64,000 nt of DNA from Lytechinus variegatus. Taxonomy: Eukaryota; Echinodermata; Echinoidea; Temnopleuroida; Toxopneustidae. Location: the NCBI RefSeq assembly GCF_018143015.1, contig NC_054751.1:29527783-29591782 (forward strand), written 5' to 3'. The position numbers were made by a program, and so were the translations under genes. The notes beneath the pieces are model-generated. The model worked only from the letters and a program-made list of their open reading frames with translations. It did no database searches and was not told where the DNA came from. Below, one piece after another: positions 46,201 to 55,010 of the stretch; the stretch's first letter is position 1; each line of letters opens with the position of its first letter.

Positions 46201-48650
46201 GAAAAACTGGATTGACAGCTGATTTAGTGCATTAGATATTTATTGCTGCAACTTATTTCAGTATAAGGGAGACATATTATTCACACAAGTATGATATTAT
46301 GTAAAAAAAAAATGATTTTATGTATAACATGAGAAAACGGAAAGTGGAGATGTGACATATTCATGACGAATGTTTTCACAAAATATTGCTAAACTTTAAA
46401 CTTCAGTAACTTTATTATTTGTTATCCGATTTGGATGAAATTTTCGGCTTTTTGCTCAGTGAATTCTACTCTATTTATTAAGCAATGAATACTTTTCAGC
46501 CCGGACCATCCCTTTAATACCAAGGTCCCCTCTCAGCCTCTTCCAGCATTAAAACTACTATATCCCTTCAATCTCTGTAGCATCAGTGGATTTCGGGGTG
46601 AGCTATGTACGACGGAGCTCCTGATTGGAGATGAAGTTCATAAGATCAATGGACAGGCTGTCACCTCGGCAGAAGATACACACAAATACATTCATGATCA
46701 CGATGGGGATACGGTGAGACAGAGCTTATCAATTTTTGCAGTGACATTTATAATAAGATTCATTTTGAAGGAGATTCAGAGAGAGAACAGAGGGGGGCAA
46801 GGGAGGGGCAGATGGGGGGGGGGTGAGGTTGGGTAGGTGGGAGAAAGGGAGGGAGGGCATTTTCTACCCTTCATAAAAAATCATATCATTTTCAGCCTAG
46901 AGTTATAGTAACCCACAATATATTTTGCATTTCTCTTTCTGTTAAAGGAATTCAGTATCTCCAACATTTTCCCAATTTTTTCTTCAATATTATTTTCATC
47001 TTGGGTATATCTTTGATAAAGGTAACTTTCTCAATCAAGAAAATCCCTCACGGTGTGCTGAGCTTCATCTCAAGAGCGCAGGAACCGTCTCCAGATCTCA
47101 AAAAGCTTGGGCTGACTCTGTCAGGTAACGAAGTAAGTATATTCGATAGCTCGGATGAGTGTTTCGTCAACATCATTATATTTTGTCCGATAAATTGTCA
47201 GATCTGACATCTTTCCTTGCTTTTGATTGGCTGAGAAGCACTGTTACTATGGTAACTGTCGGATAAGCCGGAACTTGTCGGACGTTTTATTCACGAAGCG
47301 CCCTCTGAGCTACCTATAAATACCACCCACTATACATTAGGATTGGTGCCAGGGAATTGGGTAAAAGGGAAAGGTAGGGTAAAGAACGTATAATTTTGTA
47401 TAAAGGGTGAAATTAGTCTTTTGAGGACCCCTCTTTTAACCCCGTGTTTAATGTATTAAATCTAAACCGAGTATAATACTTTTAGAGGGTGCATGAGCGA
47501 GAAATATTTACGACACAAAATACAGTTGTATGAGAAAGGTTGTCCTTGAAGACTTACAATTTTTTTTATTGCTCTGTAGATTACGAAGTTCGATTCGGAA
47601 GGACTGGTGGCACGAAGTGGTATCCCTTCTCGGCAAGTTGTCCCTGGTATCACAAACGGTGGAGAATTGGTCAACTGGGCACTCACACAGATAAATATGA
47701 TACCAATCTCGGCGAATGTCACCCCTGCCCAAGTAAGTAAAGTTCGGTACTGTTTTATATTACTCCATATATCCATGTCCATGATAAAATAAATACATCG
47801 CAAATTAACACCAGTGTTAATTCAAACACCAGCTTGGTATCTATATCTGTCCACACCAGAGAGGTGTTGAAACAACACCGGTTTGGCGTTAGGCTAACAT
47901 CAATTGGCCGCAGTATCGGTTTGATTCTTAACTGGTGTTGTTTTAACCTCTCTGGTGTGGACCGATCATATAGTTGCGTTATAATGATATATCTCTATGA
48001 GACCGATATACCAGGCTGATATTAAATTAACACCGGCGTAATTTGCATTGTACCTTGCTGAATAAATTATCGACCTTGTTGATCAAATTCATACACATCT
48101 TGTTAATATCAATTGGCGTAGACAGACAAGTCCACAGGTACTGTATACTTAGTTTTGAAGGCGTTGCACCTTTTTTTTTAATGTGAGCGAGTGAGGCGAA
48201 TGAGCAGAGTGGCAACATTTTGTTATTGAATTCGTGTAAGACTTAATCGCTATGTAAGAAAATGAAATAGTATATCGGTTTTCCTCACAACTTAGTCATC
48301 CATACCGGGCAGGGAAATACACGTGTACATTACAAATATTCGACAAACAATAAAATAAACTATGACACATATTTAATCAATATATCCAGGGATGCATGTT
48401 TAAAATGTAGTAGCATGGGGGAAAGAGACATGGTAGGAGAGAAAAATATGAATATCCTCTTTAAATACTGTCACTTGTTAGTTGTACACTTCTTGTGCTT
48501 ATTGATGAATGATAAAACTGAAGAAAACATGCTATAATCTTGTACTATTTCTTTTTTTTATTACAGGTGGAAGACATTTTATCCGACTCTGGCAACAATT
48601 TAGCTCTTGTCTTTCATCCCACTGATTTCGCAGCAGCCCTCGTACAATGA
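35962..48650 (+). CDS. PH - Tyr/Pro-rich docking region - tandem PDZ adaptor (9 coding exons)
   Basis: Coding exons are 35962-36051, 38958-39211, 39815-40037, 40448-41298, 44218-44328, 46581-46713, 47022-47132, 47580-47732 and 48567-48650, giving 669 aa. Phases match at every junction (0, 2, 0, 2, 2, 0, 0, 0). An in-frame TAG at 35932-35934 supports the ATG. Residues 12-130 form a PH domain with the hallmark C-terminal-helix Trp at 121. The middle region has YHVP (186), YEPM (193, a YxxM site for PI3K-type SH2 domains) and YIFP (248), plus SH3-type KPPPIP (344), KMPPPLP (401) and LPPFPQTR (432). PDZ1 is about 486-562 (GDEVHKINGQAV at 526) and PDZ2 about 566-660 (LGLTL at 583). The PDZ pair resembles syntenin and X11. 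A membrane-recruited signalling scaffold is inferred. The N-terminal two-thirds recall SH3BP2 or GAB adaptors, but those have no PDZ. Confidence 0.88.
36214..36480 (-). pseudogene. Possible coding relic on the minus strand
   Basis: An 88-codon open stretch reads FVNWLAENKSTSSVLHS and then LQIRIENG. The order of FV-x-W/F, a Lys-rich helix and L-x-R-I recalls the C-terminal part of core-2 beta-1,6-N-acetylglucosaminyltransferases, but the DTYSPDE-like hallmark is not present. It could equally be a chance frame or a LINE remnant. No splice structure or start is seen, so this is a weak call. Confidence 0.2.
37080..37375 (+). repeat. (TAG)n triplet microsatellite
   Basis: Nearly 300 bases of TAG triplets with short interruptions. 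The minus-strand Thr/Tyr frame across it is a by-product. Confidence 0.92.
37411..38232. mobile_element. Nested fold-back element with AAGGCCACCGCAC ends
   Basis: AAGGCCACCGCAC occurs at 37412 and 37625, and its inverted form near 38030-38040 and 38218-38232. Arms of about 200 bases (37440-37620 and 37820-38000) mirror each other, sharing GACGTCAT, the TAGCCAAT/ATTGGCTA phrase and ACTAGATGTT. The ends suggest one element inserted into, or partly duplicated within, another of its own family. Confidence 0.75.
38760..38908. mobile_element. GGAGCGTTTCA MITE, copy 1
   Basis: Ends GGAGCGTTTCACGAAAGG and GATGAAACGCTCC are inverted. CCTGG flanks both sides (38755-38759 and 38909-38913) and may be a 5-bp target duplication, though it overlaps the palindromic ends. 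Other copies are at 43413 and 47155. Confidence 0.8.
38958..39211 (+). CDS. Gene 2 exon 2: PH domain body (residues 31-114)
   Basis: Acceptor TTTATTAG ends at 38957 and donor GGGAG|GTGGGT starts at 39212, phase 2. It encodes YWKCFRHGTTGNVLLQGYRS through NYLGIQTAEDKIVFLKAEG, the PH strands 2-7. The split codon AG|A makes Arg115. Confidence 0.9.
39815..40037 (+). CDS. Gene 2 exon 3: PH C-terminal helix and linker (residues 115-189)
   Basis: Acceptor GTCACATAG ends at 39814 and donor CCC|GTAAGT starts at 40038. RSQRDLWYKDILEALG is the amphipathic PH helix with the near-invariant Trp. A polar linker follows, ending DVYHVP, a candidate YxxP phosphosite. Confidence 0.9.
40448..41298 (+). CDS. Gene 2 exon 4: Tyr/Ser/Pro-rich docking region (residues 190-472)
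   Basis: Acceptor TTTCACCAG ends at 40447 and donor TTAG|GTAAGT starts at 41299. The 851-base exon is the largest in the window and starts at once with YEDYEPM. It is acidic at first (DIDDDGYIFP) and then basic and Pro-rich (ARRTKPPPIPDSLPK, RRKPLKMPPPLPAGG), as in SH2/SH3 docking proteins. No folded domain is apparent. Confidence 0.92.
41625..41998. mobile_element. Fold-back phrase minisatellite (GGTTCGTTATTCCGAA type) with flanking direct repeats
   Basis: The left half repeats variants of AAGGTTCGTAATTCCGAA and the right half their complement, meeting near 41840. Both sides are flanked by the 9-base direct repeat ACGCTCTAC (41616-41624 and 41999-42007), as expected for a target-site duplication. 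A shorter relative lies at 54400-54600. Confidence 0.75.
43413..43568. mobile_element. GGAGCGTTTCA MITE, copy 2
   Basis: Ends GGGCGTTTCATCAACATTTT and CATGAAACGCTTCCC are inverted. The interior shares ATTGGCTGAGAAGCACTGTT and GTAACTGTCGGATAA with the copy at 47155. Confidence 0.8.
43830..43914. repeat. (CTA)n-(TAG)n triplet hairpin
   Basis: (CTA) triplets run straight into (TAG) triplets, with matching GCT and AGC interruptions, so the two halves are mirror complements and can form a long stem. Confidence 0.85.
43915..43980 (+). repeat. Conserved 60-bp block set in a triplet microsatellite, copy 1
   Basis: The block from GGCATATTTACCCAGGGTAG to GGGCCCTGCTATTAT recurs at 62727-62792 with few changes and in both places is flanked on each side by TAA/TAG or TTA triplets. 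It looks like a small mobile core that inserts with, or generates, such microsatellites. Confidence 0.7.
44218..44328 (+). CDS. Gene 2 exon 5: start of PDZ1 (residues 473-510)
   Basis: Acceptor TTTTAAG ends at 44217, where the single G completes the split Arg473. Donor TTTA|GTGAGT starts at 44329, phase 2. SIEISKDLLEEKESLSVTLV fits the first PDZ strands. Confidence 0.82.
44970..45250. repeat. AAAGGACAAGTCCACCCC repeat fragment
   Basis: The left end TTAAAGGACAAGTCCACCCC and the inner phrase ATTTCATCAAAATCGG resemble other AAAGG-ended elements in the window. No right terminus found. Confidence 0.5.
45804..45920. mobile_element. Truncated GGGGCCGCGGAACG element
   Basis: It matches the left and middle parts of the element at 49702-49856 (CAGGGGCCGCGGAACG, then TGACCATGC and ATCACAATCAT) but lacks the closing inverted end. 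Confidence 0.65.
45947..46516. mobile_element. AAAGGGATGGTCCG fold-back element, copy 2
   Basis: Left TAAAGGGATGGTCCGGGCTG and right CAGCCCGGACCATCCCTTTA are inverted, and the arms extend about 160 bases each side. The middle matches the copy at 30156. It is 570 bp and non-coding. Confidence 0.85.
46581..46713 (+). CDS. Gene 2 exon 6: PDZ1 core (residues 511-554)
   Basis: Acceptor CTCTGTAG ends at 46580; a second AG at 46586 would keep frame and remove two residues. Donor ACG|GTGAGA starts at 46714. GELCTTELLIGDEVHKINGQ is the classic GD-x-(I/V)-x-x-(I/V)-NG block of PDZ domains. Confidence 0.88.
47022..47132 (+). CDS. Gene 2 exon 7: PDZ1 end and PDZ2 start (residues 555-591)
   Basis: Acceptor GATAAAG ends at 47021 and donor GAA|GTAAGT starts at 47133; a nearer alternative donor, TCAG|GTAACG, is weaker and would break frame. 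VTFSIKKIP closes PDZ1, and KKLGLTLSG is the carboxylate-binding loop of PDZ2, with almost no linker, as in syntenin. Confidence 0.87.
47155..47304. mobile_element. GGAGCGTTTCA MITE, copy 3
   Basis: More diverged than the other two copies but with the same order: GTTTCGTCAACAT, then TTGTCAGATCTGACA, GATTGGCTGAGAAGCACTGT, and a CACGAAGCGCCC end. It begins within 25 bases of the exon 7 donor. Confidence 0.7.
47580..47732 (+). CDS. Gene 2 exon 8: PDZ2 core (residues 592-642)
   Basis: Acceptor GCTCTGTAG ends at 47579 and donor CAA|GTAAGT starts at 47733. ITKFDSEGLVARSGIPSR parallels syntenin PDZ2, in which a similar A-R-x-G turn occurs. The usual GD...ING block is not intact; GITNGGELVNWALTQINM stands in its place. 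Confidence 0.87.
47801..48045. mobile_element. ACACC/GGTGT fold-back element in intron 8 of gene 2
   Basis: Left CAAATTAACACCAGTGTTAA and right AATTAACACCGGCGTAATTTG are inverted. The inner phrases CACACCAGAGAGGTGTTG and AACCTCTCTGGTGTGG mirror each other. Confidence 0.75.
48567..48650 (+). CDS. Gene 2 exon 9: PDZ2 end and C-terminus (residues 643-669)
   Basis: Acceptor TTTATTACAG ends at 48566; the TGA is 48648-48650. VEDILSDSGNNLALVFHP is the last PDZ helix and strand. The protein ends TDFAAALVQ, without an obvious PDZ-binding C-terminus. Confidence 0.9.
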   Translation: MEDILSDSGNNLALVFHPTDFAAALVQ

Positions 48651-48912
48651 TATCGACTTCAACTGCAGACTATGATGACGACGACGATCATAAGTCTTAT
48701 TTAGGAGTGGATTCTTTCGGGATGGGGGGGGGTATTATGAAATCATTGGTGGCGTATATACTGCGTCAGAAAAGGAGGTGTGTGTGTGTTGGGGGGGGGA
48801 GTAAGAGACAGGAAGGTCCTGCCAATTGCACTTTCGAATTATGCGGTTATATCATGGTCCCTGCAGGGTCCATTAAGGGCTGTGCCCTTTGCACCCTCTC
48901 AATGTTGTGTCT

Positions 48913-48943
48913 CGTTGTGTGTGCGTGTGTGTGTGTGTGTGTA
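48913..48943 (+). repeat. (GT)n microsatellite
   Basis: A short GT run in the 3' flank of gene 2. Confidence 0.85.
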
Positions 48944-49039
48944 GCGCGTATTTGAGAGGGTGCAAGAATGTGTGTGTCTGTGAGAGGGGGAGCTCTAGAA
49001 ATAATGCTTGAGGGAAAATGGATGAGAAATGGAATTCTT

Positions 49040-49045
49040 AATAAA
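49040..49045 (+). promoter_or_regulatory. Candidate poly(A) signal of gene 2
   Basis: AATAAA lies 390 bases after the stop codon of gene 2, ahead of the SINE at 49110. A 3' UTR of about 0.4 kb would result. Confidence 0.4.
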
Positions 49046-49109
49046 TGATCAGTTCACGAGAGACGGTTATTAAAAATGTATTTCTGTCTCGCTGCAGCTG
49101 TAGCGAACT

Positions 49110-49400
49110 ATAATGAAAAGGAAAAAAATTATGAAAATCCATATTTTATTGTTCGAAATAGACATGAAATGAAATACTCCGAAAATCTGCTTTGCCTTAT
49201 TGATCGTGGGCCCGGCAGTCGCTGTGCAGCGCCAGATCGACGAGGCTCTATCCCTTTAATCTTTGAACGCCAAACAGGGTAGCAGCAACTCCCATCTTGT
49301 AACGTCTTTTGGTCTGACGCGGCCGGGGTTTGAACCATATAGGTTTGAACCCCCAACCTGGTTGTGAGACGGACACTCTACCAACTGAGCCAACACGACG
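49110..49400 (-). mobile_element. tRNA-derived SINE, family 2, copy 2
   Basis: On the minus strand it begins GTTGGCTCAGTTGGTAGA (A box) and carries a GGTTCAAACC-like B box. It matches 13827-14110 along its length. A small insertion near 49335-49350 duplicates the GGTTTGAAC phrase. Confidence 0.78.
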
Positions 49401-49701
49401 GTTGAAGCGGGGGGGGGGGGGGTTTGAAACCATGCAAGCAGATTGTCAGTGGCGTATATATATTATGATTATTATGGGAAAAGAAAGAGAAAAAAATGGG
49501 AAGTTGGTGGGCAAGGATATAAAGGAGAGAAAGAGAGCGAGATCAAATAGATTTGACGAGATGTGCTTGAATGATTGAATAAAAGCATGGACCTATTACC
49601 ATGATAAAACCAAGAAATACGTACGTTTCTTATCTTAATATCAACGGAACGTCTGATAAATCTTCTAGACTTAAAACCGGAGGCTTCTCAGTTGTCCCTC
49701 C

Positions 49702-49856
49702 CAGGGGCCGCGGAACGGTTTTCAAAGTGGGGGCTGAGCCAAAAGTGTGTGTTTGGGTAGACTGACCATGCTAAAAATCACAATCATTATGGTCATTTTT
49801 ACGGTTTTGGAAAAATTGGGGGCTGAAGCCCCCCCCCCTCGGTTCCGCGGCCCCTG
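49702..49856. mobile_element. MITE with CAGGGGCCGCGGAACG ends
   Basis: Left CAGGGGCCGCGGAACGGTTT and right CGGTTCCGCGGCCCCTG are inverted. The interior has GGGGGCTGA and its counterpart. It is 155 bp. Confidence 0.8.
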
Positions 49857-49892
49857 CCTCCTCTATTCCATGTAAATTATTGGTATCGGTGG

Positions 49893-50690
49893 CGGATTCA
49901 GGATTGGGGGGGGNNNNNNNNNNNNNNNNNNNNNNNNNNNNNNNNNNNNNNNNNNNNNNNNNNNNNNNNNNNNNNNNNNNNNNNNNNNNNNNNNNNNNNN
50001 NNNNNNNNNNNNNNNNNNNNNNNNNNNNNNNNNNNNNNNNNNNNNNNNNNNNNNNNNNNNNNNNNNNNNNNNNNNNNNNNNNNNNNNNNNNNNNNNNNNN
50101 NNNNNNNNNNNNNNNNNNNNNNNNNNNNNNNNNNNNNNNNNNNNNNNNNNNNNNNNNNNNNNNNNNNNNNNNNNNNNNNNNNNNNNNNNNNNNNNNNNNN
50201 NNNNNNNNNNNNNNNNNNNNNNNNNNNNNNNNNNNNNNNNNNNNNNNNNNNNNNNNNNNNNNNNNNNNNNNNNNNNNNNNNNNNNNNNNNNNNNNNNNNN
50301 NNNNNNNNNNNNNNNNNNNNNNNNNNNNNNNNNNNNNNNNNNNNNNNNNNNNNNNNNNNNNNNNNNNNNNNNNNNNNNNNNNNNNNNNNNNNNNNNNNNN
50401 NNNNNNNNNNNNNGCTAGCTGATAAGTTTTGACAATTAGACCTGAAAAGGGATATTTTAAAAACATTATGGAATACACGAAAATAATAGGTACCTGATAA
50501 TCAAAATCAGCGCGAGCATAAAATGTTAATATTCAGACCATAAAGCTGACATTTTTACAGAGCACTTTTACAAAATCAATTTGTAAATCGTACAAAGTTT
50601 GATTTCCGAGTGAAATATGTTTTTTATATTAACTTCCAAACTTGATATTTAAATATGCGAGCGAGAAGCGCGAGCGAAAATTTTATAAGT
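49893..50690. repeat. Repeat interrupted by the assembly gap
   Basis: The G run at 49905-49913 leads into 500 N (49914-50413). After the gap the sequence has GCGAGCGAGAAGCGCGAGCG at about 50657, a phrase typical of a dispersed repeat. The gap therefore probably falls inside a repeat. Confidence 0.5.
49914..50413. other. Assembly gap (500 N)
   Basis: Exactly 500 N, a conventional filler length, so the real size is unknown. Open frames drawn across it are meaningless. Confidence 0.98.
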
Positions 50691-50889
50691 AAGATGACAG
50701 ATTTTTTTCCAAGTCTTCACCTCATCTTATTTTAGTCACTTGTCTTCCACTGGAAAATATATTTATCAACACAGAACTGATGATATACCTGATGATTTGT
50801 CAGTATCTTTATTGATGACAGATACATTTTCATTTATGAAAAAATTATGCTGAAGATATTACATTTATTTCTAAAATATTAACTAGCGA

Positions 50890-51090
50890 GACAATCATTT
50901 TGAAATCTTCGGAAGAATTACTTGACACTGACTTGAATAATACGTGCAATAACATTGAGGACTCATGTAATTCTATTTTAAGCAAATGTCTTCCTATGTA
51001 CAAGGATTATTTTCCACTGCAAAAAAATAATCATGTCAAGAATACTGAAAACAAACCTTGCGTAAAAAAATGTACAAGACGAAAACATTT
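50890..51090 (+). mobile_element. LINE fragment, region between endonuclease and reverse transcriptase
   Basis: The frame ending SILSKCLPMYKDYFPLQKNN and then KPCVKK resembles the linker of non-LTR elements, where a Y/F-N-x-x-FP-K-K motif precedes KPW. It is short and decayed, and may belong with the fragment at 52610. Confidence 0.35.
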
Positions 51091-51099
51091 ATAAAACTA

Positions 51100-52500
51100 G
51101 TACATCTTAAGTCCATTCTAACACAATTCAATTCAATCGTCAATTTCGCCAAATAGGATAAAAATGCAAAGAAACTTACATCAAATAATGTGATTAGATA
51201 ATATAATACATTGCGTGGCTTTCCATGAAGGTTATCAGAAATCTGTAAGGCTGGATCGCCAAAACATAGTAAAAAGACAACATCATATCATTGTAGTAAA
51301 TGCAATGTAGGAAAAGGGACAGAGGACAAAAAAATACAAAAAGACTCGAATCAAAGTGGGGGGGGGGGGGTAGATAGGGTACAAGTAATGCATTGATATC
51401 AACTGCGAAAATTAATAATCATTCACTAGAAAATTTTTGTACTGTTTTCTAAAGGAAGATATAAATTGTAAATTCATATATCATTTGGGGAATCTCATTC
51501 CTGGGACCTACATAACTTAATGATTTAGCTTCGTGACAATGAACAATGAACTAGAAATACACAAAATTTCGAAGTTCGTTGAAATTAAAAGAAAATGCTC
51601 TATCACATTATTCATCTAGACACATTTCATGGCGTAAAAAAATGATATGACTACAATGTGGAAATTAACAAATACATTTCTTAAAAGAAACAATAATAAA
51701 ACAAATATATCGAGTCTCAAAGAAAATGAAAACAAATAAAGATAACATGCATATGGCGATTGTTAGTAAATTACAGAATAAATCATGACTTATGATCATA
51801 ATATCGGATTTAGCACATACCTGAAGAATCTTTACTGGTTTTCTATGTTTTTTTAACCAATTACATGTCATGAAATTTCGAAATTGTAAAACAAATGAAA
51901 AAAAATCCAGATCTGGCCTTGATCCTATTTCATTGGGGCGGCTGTGCTGAGGCAATGCTGCTTGGTCCTGAGGGGGACCGCCAGGCGTGGTGGTGGTTTC
52001 CGGCACTGCATGGGCCGTTTTCGACATTGTAGTGACTTGTAGTGGTGTGTAGTGTAGGTTGGTATGGTGTGTTTGTGGTTTGTGTTGTGGTGTGAGGTGT
52101 GTTTTTGGTGTGGAGTTTGGGGGGTACTGGTGTGGTGTGGATGGGTTATTTGTGTTTTTGTAGTGTGATGTGTTGTGATTATTTCAATGTCGAACCGGGG
52201 CCCATGGATGTGTTGGGCTGGCACCATGCTTGAGACGTTTCCCCCCGGCACCAGGTAAAGTTTTTCAGTGCAGCTGCCCTTGCAGCGTATCATTTGTTCT
52301 GGGTCAGTATTAGGTCTTTGTGTATATTATTTAATGCCATTATTTTTGTAATTATTTATTATATGTTATATATTGTTCTTTGAATACCAACAGCCGGAAT
52401 ATGATTTTGTGCCAATGTAATTTTTATTTTGAGCATGACAATAAATTTTGAATATCTGAATATCTGAATATCTCATTGGAAGTAATTAAACTACCAATCA
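51100..52500. other. AT-rich sequence, then GT-rich stretch with octamer tail
   Basis: 51100-51880 shows nothing I recognise beyond a poly-G run near 51359. 52030-52180 is GT-rich. At 52437-52472 an AATAAA is followed by three GAATATCT-like octamers, which looks like the 3' tail of a LINE or LINE-mobilised SINE. Minus-strand frames here are low-complexity. Confidence 0.45.
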
Positions 52501-52609
52501 ATGTGATTGTTAATCTTCATTAAATACATTTCTAAATAGTAGTCTTCAGCAAGGTTTAGTTCCATGTGATATAATATAAAAATATCAAAAGTAACACAGA
52601 TAAATAAAA

Positions 52610-52815
52610 AGGACGATATGGAAAACATAAAAAACTATCGACCAATCGCCGTTCTTCCTAATTTACCAAAATTTTGGGAAGGTGCATATATACAATAGAC
52701 TTATCCTTTATTTAATAAGCATAATGCTCTTTACAAAAGTCAGTATGGATTCAGAAGCCCACTCCACATCCTCAGTTCAAATCACAGTTCAATCAGAATA
52801 TTAATGAATCTTCTT
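52610..52815 (+). mobile_element. LINE reverse transcriptase fragment
   Basis: NYRPIAVLPNLPKFWE is the first conserved block of non-LTR reverse transcriptases (NYRPIS-x-L-x-x-x-x-K-x-x-E). In another frame FNKHNALYKSQYGFR follows, the next block. At least one frameshift separates them. The rest of the domain is absent. Confidence 0.7.
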
Positions 52816-53150
52816 TTCCTCTAATTGACGAGCCAATTTTTTATGAAGCTTTCAGCAGTTCAGGGATGTTAATAGTTGTGAATACTTCTGAATATACTCT
52901 CTTGATAATAAATATTAATTCAAACTTAAACGTTTCGTTATTTTACTCTACATTAGATATGAATACCCAGACCTTAGCCAATAAATTTCCATATAGCATG
53001 TGCATGTATAATGTGAATTAAATATCTAGTTTTGGGCACCCAATTTTCAAATAGTGTTTCACAGAAACCTGGTTCAAGATCTCTATTTCCCCTTTGTATA
53101 ATATTGCTTATTACTCTTGACTAAAATATCAAAATTACCAAATAATAACT

Positions 53151-54285
53151 TTAAAGGTAAAAAAAGTAGTTGCACTAACAATTATTTCATGAGAAGTCTT
53201 TTAAGTGAAGATTATTGTTCCGAATAATATCAAGTATATTAATGAAAACTTAAAATCTTTTCAAAATCATGAAATCTCAGCTCAAAATCGATAAGCCCGA
53301 AGATCACTAACACAAAAAAAACAAGTCTATTATTATTGCTAGGAAAAAACGGACGTTTCATGGAATTGCGCGCAAATTTCTCTCGTTTCTCAGCAATTAC
53401 GCATTTTTTCCAGACCTATTTGGCACATATTTGTTTTGTATAACTATAAACACTCTGGTGTAATTTCATGGATTCTGTCAAGGTCATTTTGAGATCGTTA
53501 CCACAAATGCAATTTAACTCAATCACTTTCTCATCAATTTTGTACATGCATGACTGGTCTGTATTTTGACATTGAAAACCCAAATGAGGCGTTTGATGTT
53601 TTTTCTTTGTAATTTTAAAGACCTGTGCAATAATCGTTTGCGCCTTTAGAAAGCTGTAAATCGTAAATGTAATAATTGTTTCCATAGACAATCCATTATA
53701 AATGTTATATTTTCAACTAGTGGTTGATGAAAAACATTTTTCCTGATAAATTGAACGTCTCTAAAATTAGTTCAAACTTCAGAAAGGGTGACAAAAAGGA
53801 ATAAATAACTACAGGACTATGTCTTTAGTGCAATTTTCCTCCTAAATAAAGTATGTTTTAGCTTACCATTTTTTCGGTATTACTTCAAACCAAAGGAAAA
53901 TCCATGCGTCATCTATAAAATAAATTTTGTTGCATCAACTTAGCACCATTTTGTTTGCTGCCAACAAATCTGGTTCACTGGCGTAGCGAATGGATGGGGT
54001 ACTTGGGTAATAGTCACAGCCCCGTAAAAAATACGACATGGAGAAACAATAGAAAGGAAAGGAAATAAGAGGAAAATAAGTAGATAGTGAAATATAAATG
54101 ATGTTTCTCATAGTATGATAAAGTCTTTCCAATTCGTTTGGGTAATTTTCATATTAAAAGGATTTATTTTTCTTGCAAGCCATTTTCTCTAACTTGCACG
54201 TTTTAAAAACCTTGCTCAATCTGGTCTATCTGGCCACTCTACTTTTGTGGCTCATTCGGTCACTAAAGAGGTCTGCATATACTGA
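53151..54285 (+). repeat. Diverged 1.1-kb duplication, copy 1
   Basis: It starts with a TTAAAG MITE (to about 53518) and continues in the same order as 56095-57125, ending CACTAAAGAGGTCTGCATAT. Identity is moderate with many indels. It shows no coding capacity. Confidence 0.7.
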
Positions 54286-54399
54286 CTAAACATATGCCAT
54301 ATTACTCGTGCTAAAAAGAAGATCGCAAGTTGTGTTAAACTTGTCTCCTGAATGACTTAGGTTTATTTAAGGTTTGGGCATGCAGACATATTACGAATA

Positions 54400-54600
54400 T
54401 GGTTGAAGTCCGCGATTCCGAAGTTTGTTTTTCCGAGGGTGCATTAATCCGAAAAAAGGGGTTCGTTATTCCTAAGGTTCGGTAGTCCGAAACGAATTGA
54501 GTGTGTACATGTAATTCCGAAGGTCCGAAAACGAAATAATGCTCGTTAGTCCGAAGGTTCGTTAATCCATAAAAAGAATAATGTATATAATAAGCCGGAA
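54400..54600. repeat. Phrase minisatellite (GGTTCGTTATTCCGAA type), truncated
   Basis: Repeated variants of AAGGTTCGTTAGTCCGAAA, related to 41625-41998 but without the mirrored second half. Confidence 0.65.
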
Positions 54601-55010
54601 AACCGGAAAAGGGCAAGCTTGATGGAAGGCAAAGGGATTAGAAACACAGTTGCTGTTCAATTGTTACGAGGTGGGAACGCACGGGGGCAGGCTAAATAAA
54701 AGGCACAAATGTGTCAAAATGGGTATTTGGGTGAAAACGGATATTTTTTACCATGAGATTATTATCTATGTGAAGTCGTTGTGTGTTTTAGTAATTAAGT
54801 TGAGCGTAGCCTTTGAAAGTGATTTCTTATTACGATAAATATATATTAAGGCTATCCTGCTTTCGGAAATTATATTATATTTATTCAACAACATCGTAGT
54901 CTTGTACAAATCATCCTTTCAGAACATCTGATACAGTAGGCAATAAAGATAACGGTATATAGTTACATACATTATTCATTTATCTTCATTCATTTATGTT
55001 CACTGGAATT
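54600..55010. other. Unassigned AT-rich sequence
   Basis: No repeat end, domain or splice structure recognised. The short + frame at 54650-54838 has no support. Confidence 0.4.

Larger units (their letters stand above)
44329..46580. other. Intron 5 of gene 2, content
   Basis: It holds an AAAGGACAAGTCCACC repeat fragment (44970-45250), a poly-C tract near 45341-45350, a truncated GGGGCCGCGGAACG element (45804-45920) and a complete AAAGGGATGGTCCG fold-back (45947-46516), which ends only about 65 bases before exon 6. Confidence 0.55.

Noticed and set aside
48613-48955. Separate + strand gene of 102 codons
   Set aside because: It begins at the stop region of gene 2 and runs through G and GT repeats.
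49771-50478. Long open frames of 180 and 235 codons
   Set aside because: They run across the 500-N gap and contain only unknown residues.
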